From assembly GCA_016190055.1 (NCBI GenBank), contig JACPRH010000017.1, positions 1 through 64,000 of the forward strand: a stretch of DNA of 64,000 bases, given 5' to 3'. How positions within the stretch are numbered: the first letter of the stretch is position 1; the number at the start of each line of letters is the position of its first letter. A model generated the notes under the pieces. The model was not told where the DNA came from, did no database searches, and saw only the letters and a list, made by a program, of their open reading frames with translations. Position numbers and translations under genes: made by a program. The DNA comes from Nitrososphaerota archaeon. Lineage in GTDB: Archaea; Thermoproteota; Nitrososphaeria; Nitrososphaerales; JACPRH01. Shown piece by piece: positions 61,470 through 64,000 of the stretch.

Positions 61470-62012
61470 ATGGGTATAACTAGACGGAACCTTACAAAAG
61501 GAATTGTTCTCTTGTCAACGGCCCTAGCAGTTGCCCCGTTCGGCGCATTATACAAATATCTAAGCGTACCAGCTCCAACTATCAAGCTAACAAGGACCAA
61601 GATAGCTAATAGAAAAGATGTTCCACCAGGCGAATCACTCAGATTCAACTTTCCGCTCAAAGACAGGCCAGCAGTCCTGATACACATGGTCCCTGGAGAA
61701 TACAAGTATGGAGATTATCGACAAGGAAGCAAAACCAAAGCCGTCAACATAGACGAGTTTGTAGCCTATGACAGCATATGTACCCACCTTGGCTGTCCAA
61801 CAAGCTGGAAAGGGAGTGAAAAGGACATGGCTAGCCCCTGCCACGGCGGTGCATTCTCAGCAATTGATGGAACAGTCTTGAAAGGTCCTCCGCTTCGCCC
61901 TGTCCCGAAGATCAAGCTTGAGATAGATGCGAGTGGTGACATCTACGCCGTCGGTTATGAAAGCGGACTCCCGCTCTTCGGGCTAGAGAGCGTCATCTTC
62001 GAGCCAGTTTAG
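61470..62012 (+). CDS. Rieske iron-sulfur protein
   Basis: A 180-residue protein. The N-terminus MGITRRNLTKGIVLLSTALA is a Tat-like signal anchor. The 2Fe-2S site is CTHLGC at 104-109 and SPCHGG at 122-127, with two Cys and two His ligands and the outer Cys pair for the disulphide. It takes electrons from quinol at the Qo site of the adjacent b6/subunit IV proteins and shares a divergent promoter with them. Confidence 0.95.
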   Translation: MGITRRNLTKGIVLLSTALAVAPFGALYKYLSVPAPTIKLTRTKIANRKDVPPGESLRFNFPLKDRPAVLIHMVPGEYKYGDYRQGSKTKAVNIDEFVAYDSICTHLGCPTSWKGSEKDMASPCHGGAFSAIDGTVLKGPPLRPVPKIKLEIDASGDIYAVGYESGLPLFGLESVIFEPV

Positions 62013-62091
62013 TAGATAAAAGTAAAGTAACTAGACGCTTAGGCATTATATTTGTATATGGGCAAATACCGGAGGGTAGGGAGGACCACTG

Positions 62092-62766
62092 TTGCTTAGA
62101 CTACCCCAAATACCGATATTAATTGCGGCTCTTGCATTATACGTAGTTGGGCTTTACACGGCGCTAATCTGGGCGCCGGTTGAACTGACGCTCGGCGAAA
62201 GCTACCGAGTGTTCTATCTTCACGTCCCAGTAGCATGGGTCGCCTACCTCGCACTCGGCTTATCATTAATCGGGAGTATCGCTTACCTTAGGACTAGGAA
62301 TACCAAGTTTGATCTCTTAGCAGAGGTTACAGCGGTCTTGGGTGTCCTGTTTGCAAGCCTCACTCTCGTCCTAGGCTCAATATGGGCTAACGTCGCATGG
62401 GGAACATATTGGAACTGGGACCCTAGAGAGACAACTACACTGGTGCTCTGGATATCCTACGCGGGCTATTTGGCGCTACGTTCATCAATTGAAAACGTAA
62501 GTAAGCGAGCAGTGATACCCGCTATCTACAATATTTTCGCCTTTTCAACGGTACCGCTTAGCTACATATCGGTAGTCTACTGGCAGACTCTGCATCCAAC
62601 GATAATCAGCGGCGGAAAATTAATGATTACTCCAGAGATGGTTGCGACTCTAATGATAAATCTAGTCGCCGCGACTTTTCTGTTCATTTTCCTTGCAGGC
62701 TTTCTATACAGGCTTAGGCGCTCTGAGAGGATACTAGAAGAATATGAGGAGCTTACTTGGAGGTGA
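62092..62766 (+). CDS. ccmC: CcmC, haem-handling protein of cytochrome c maturation
   Basis: A 224-residue protein from TTG 62092 with GGAGGG upstream. It has six helices and the tryptophan-rich WGTYWNWDPRETTTLVLW motif facing outside, plus conserved His in LHVPVAWVAY and TLHPTI that hold haem in CcmC. It loads haem onto the chaperone CcmE. Followed immediately by a CcmD-like small gene and CcmAB, the bacterial system I order apart from position. Confidence 0.92.
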   Translation: MLRLPQIPILIAALALYVVGLYTALIWAPVELTLGESYRVFYLHVPVAWVAYLALGLSLIGSIAYLRTRNTKFDLLAEVTAVLGVLFASLTLVLGSIWANVAWGTYWNWDPRETTTLVLWISYAGYLALRSSIENVSKRAVIPAIYNIFAFSTVPLSYISVVYWQTLHPTIISGGKLMITPEMVATLMINLVAATFLFIFLAGFLYRLRRSERILEEYEELTWR

Positions 62767-62771
62767 AATGT

Positions 62772-62909
62772 GTGCAGATTGACATTTTTGTAGCTTCAGT
62801 AGCGTACTGGGTAATAATAGGTGGCTTCCTACTGGTCTTGAACAGACGTATCTCCAAAGTCAGCCATAAGATAGAAGACGTCGAGAAAAGGCTGAAGAAG
62901 GAGCAGTAG
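62772..62909 (+). CDS. CcmD-like small membrane protein
   Basis: GTG 62772 (or GTG 62763, overlapping the ccmC stop as GTGA) opens a 45-codon frame: QIDIFVASVAYWVIIGGFLL is one membrane helix, followed by a basic, charged helix RRISKVSHKIEDVEKRLKKEQ in part. This size and topology fit CcmD, which stabilises the CcmABC haem-release complex. The position between ccmC and ccmA agrees. Confidence 0.7.
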   Translation: MQIDIFVASVAYWVIIGGFLLVLNRRISKVSHKIEDVEKRLKKEQ

Positions 62910-63003
62910 CAGCGGTAAAGCAGTAACGATTACTTTAAACCGGTCTTAGCGAGCGAACACCCCTGTCAAGGTTGAGTAAGAAGAAGAGGCTGATAGGTGA
63001 GAA

Positions 63004-63666
63004 ATGAGCGAATATGCAGTCGAGTGCAAAGATATTGCCAAGAACTACGGGCACATCCACGCGCTACGTAGTGTCAGCCTTAAAATTAAACCGGGAGAAA
63101 TCGTCGGGGTCCTAGGGCATAATGGCGCCGGCAAATCCACCTTTCTGAAAATCGTCGGAACCCAGCTTATGCCTTCGAGGGGAACAGCCCACATACTTGG
63201 AAAAGACGTTGAGAGGCAACGTAAAGAGGTTAGGAGGATCGTCGGATTCCTAGGACACCTAAGCTTCATGTATGATGAGCTTACCGTCGAGGAGAACCTT
63301 CAGTTCTATGGCCAAATGTTCGAAATCAATCAGGTCGATTTGAAGAACAGGATTGAGGAAGTCATAGATTTAGTTGATCTAGACCGGTATAGAGCAGTTG
63401 AGGTGAAGAAGCTCTCACACGGGCTACGGAAGCGATCAGATCTCGCCCGCATCTTTCTCCACTCACCCAAAGTCATAATCCTAGACGAACCGTTCTCAGG
63501 GTTAGATGAGGCTGCAGTGAAGCTGCTGATTAACAGCCTGAAGAGCCAAGGTGAAGGCGCTACAATCCTTCTCTCATCGCATGAATTCGATCTAGTGAAG
63601 GGGACCTGTAACAGAACAATGGTTTTCCGTGACGGAAGAGTCGCCAGCGACACAGGAGGCAGCTAA
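63004..63666 (+). CDS. ccmA: CcmA, ATPase of the CcmAB haem-release complex
   Basis: A 220-residue ABC ATPase: Walker A GHNGAGKST, signature LSHGLRKRSDLAR, Walker B VIILDEPFSGLD and a switch His in LLSSHEFD. The next gene encodes its CcmB membrane partner, so it is assigned CcmA rather than another ABC exporter ATPase. It powers release of haem-loaded CcmE from CcmC. Confidence 0.88.
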   Translation: MSEYAVECKDIAKNYGHIHALRSVSLKIKPGEIVGVLGHNGAGKSTFLKIVGTQLMPSRGTAHILGKDVERQRKEVRRIVGFLGHLSFMYDELTVEENLQFYGQMFEINQVDLKNRIEEVIDLVDLDRYRAVEVKKLSHGLRKRSDLARIFLHSPKVIILDEPFSGLDEAAVKLLINSLKSQGEGATILLSSHEFDLVKGTCNRTMVFRDGRVASDTGGS

Positions 63667-64000
63667 ATGGGGCTTCTCCAAGAATCACTGCAGATCGCTA
63701 GACGTGACCTACTCATCGAGTCGAGACGCGCCTACGAAATCTTGTCAACCATCTTCTTCACCGTAAGCGCGGTTATACTGATCAGTATCTCATGGGGAGC
63801 ACCCATCTCAATCACAATCGAAGAAGGCGCAGCAGCACTCTGGATCATCATCTTCTTCACCAGCATCCTCTCATTCACAACATCCTTCGCTAGAGAAATG
63901 GATCGAGGCACCATCGGAGGCTTACGAACCATTCCATGCACACCCTTCGCAATTCTACTGGGCAAAGTCATCTATACAATCGTGCTTCTACTCCTAGTAC
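63667..64000 (+). CDS. ccmB: CcmB, membrane subunit (cut by window edge)
   Basis: ATG 63667 directly follows the ccmA stop. The frame is open to the window end (111 codons): MGLLQESLQIARRDLLIESR, then helices TIFFTVSAVILISISW and ALWIIIFFTSILSFTTSF, and FAREMDRGTIGGLRTIP, the CcmB signature loop. The C-terminal half lies outside. Confidence 0.88.
   Translation, partial: MGLLQESLQIARRDLLIESRRAYEILSTIFFTVSAVILISISWGAPISITIEEGAAALWIIIFFTSILSFTTSFAREMDRGTIGGLRTIPCTPFAILLGKVIYTIVLLLLV

Noticed and set aside
1-64000. CRISPR arrays, rRNA or complete insertion sequences
   Set aside because: No regularly spaced repeats, no rRNA segments and only truncated IS6-like transposase pieces were seen.

Overview
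The window is archaeal chromosomal DNA. The informational genes are of archaeal type (Csl4, SRP54, L21e, L10e, RNA polymerase subunit F/Rpb4, KsgA/Dim1, Pus10, Dph2, Dph6, a DUF655 protein and a PAC2-type proteasome assembly chaperone). Many genes have a TATA box about 25 bases upstream of the start codon, as in leaderless archaeal mRNAs, and GTG and TTG starts are common. The gene order L21e-rpoF-DUF655-ksgA-methyltransferase suggests a Thermoproteota/Nitrososphaeria-like (TACK) lineage. No rRNA or tRNA gene is visible, so placement stays approximate.

Layout. 1-5.1 kb: an accessory region with a zinc-ribbon protein, a two-gene locus with a PD-(D/E)XK nuclease, a second nuclease-like protein and an MNT-HEPN pair. 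5.3-16.5 kb: three secreted PQQ-type quinoprotein dehydrogenases, a CDF metal transporter, an ASCH protein, an IS6-like transposase relic and a beta-propeller surface protein with the same C-terminal anchor. 17-29.2 kb: toxin-antitoxin and mobile debris (AbrB-PIN, AbiE with a nuclease-fused antitoxin, orphan HicB, a second AbrB, RHH-PIN, Fic, transposase relic) surrounding a GMC oxidoreductase operon and csl4. 29.5-32.1 kb: a fourth quinoprotein dehydrogenase. 32.2-37.3 kb: dph2, three further antitoxin/toxin loci, rpl10e, and crcB behind a fluoride riboswitch. 37.3-49.4 kb: a mostly housekeeping block for RNA modification, translation and protein export. 49.5-64 kb: respiratory genes: CcdA/TlpA-like thiol proteins, a hexaheme cytochrome-FeS-NrfD module, two HTH regulators, a twelve-heme cytochrome, a polyferredoxin, a split cytochrome b6/subunit IV-Rieske complex, and the start of a ccmCDAB cytochrome c maturation operon.

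How the parts could work together (inference). The quinoproteins and the GMC/gluconate-dehydrogenase-like enzyme would oxidise alcohols, aldehydes or sugars outside the cytoplasmic membrane. Their electrons could enter the membrane-bound multihaem cytochromes, the NrfD module and the b6-Rieske complex, with Ccm and CcdA proteins supporting haem attachment. All four quinoproteins carry the Asp-x-Asp pair that marks lanthanide-dependent (XoxF-like) enzymes. No PQQ biosynthesis gene is seen here.

The most unusual signal is an element of about 80 bases with compensatory base-pair changes. It lies just downstream of three of the four quinoprotein genes, always in the gene's own orientation, and looks like an undescribed structured RNA. 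Two of the quinoprotein genes also share a conserved promoter element at identical spacing.
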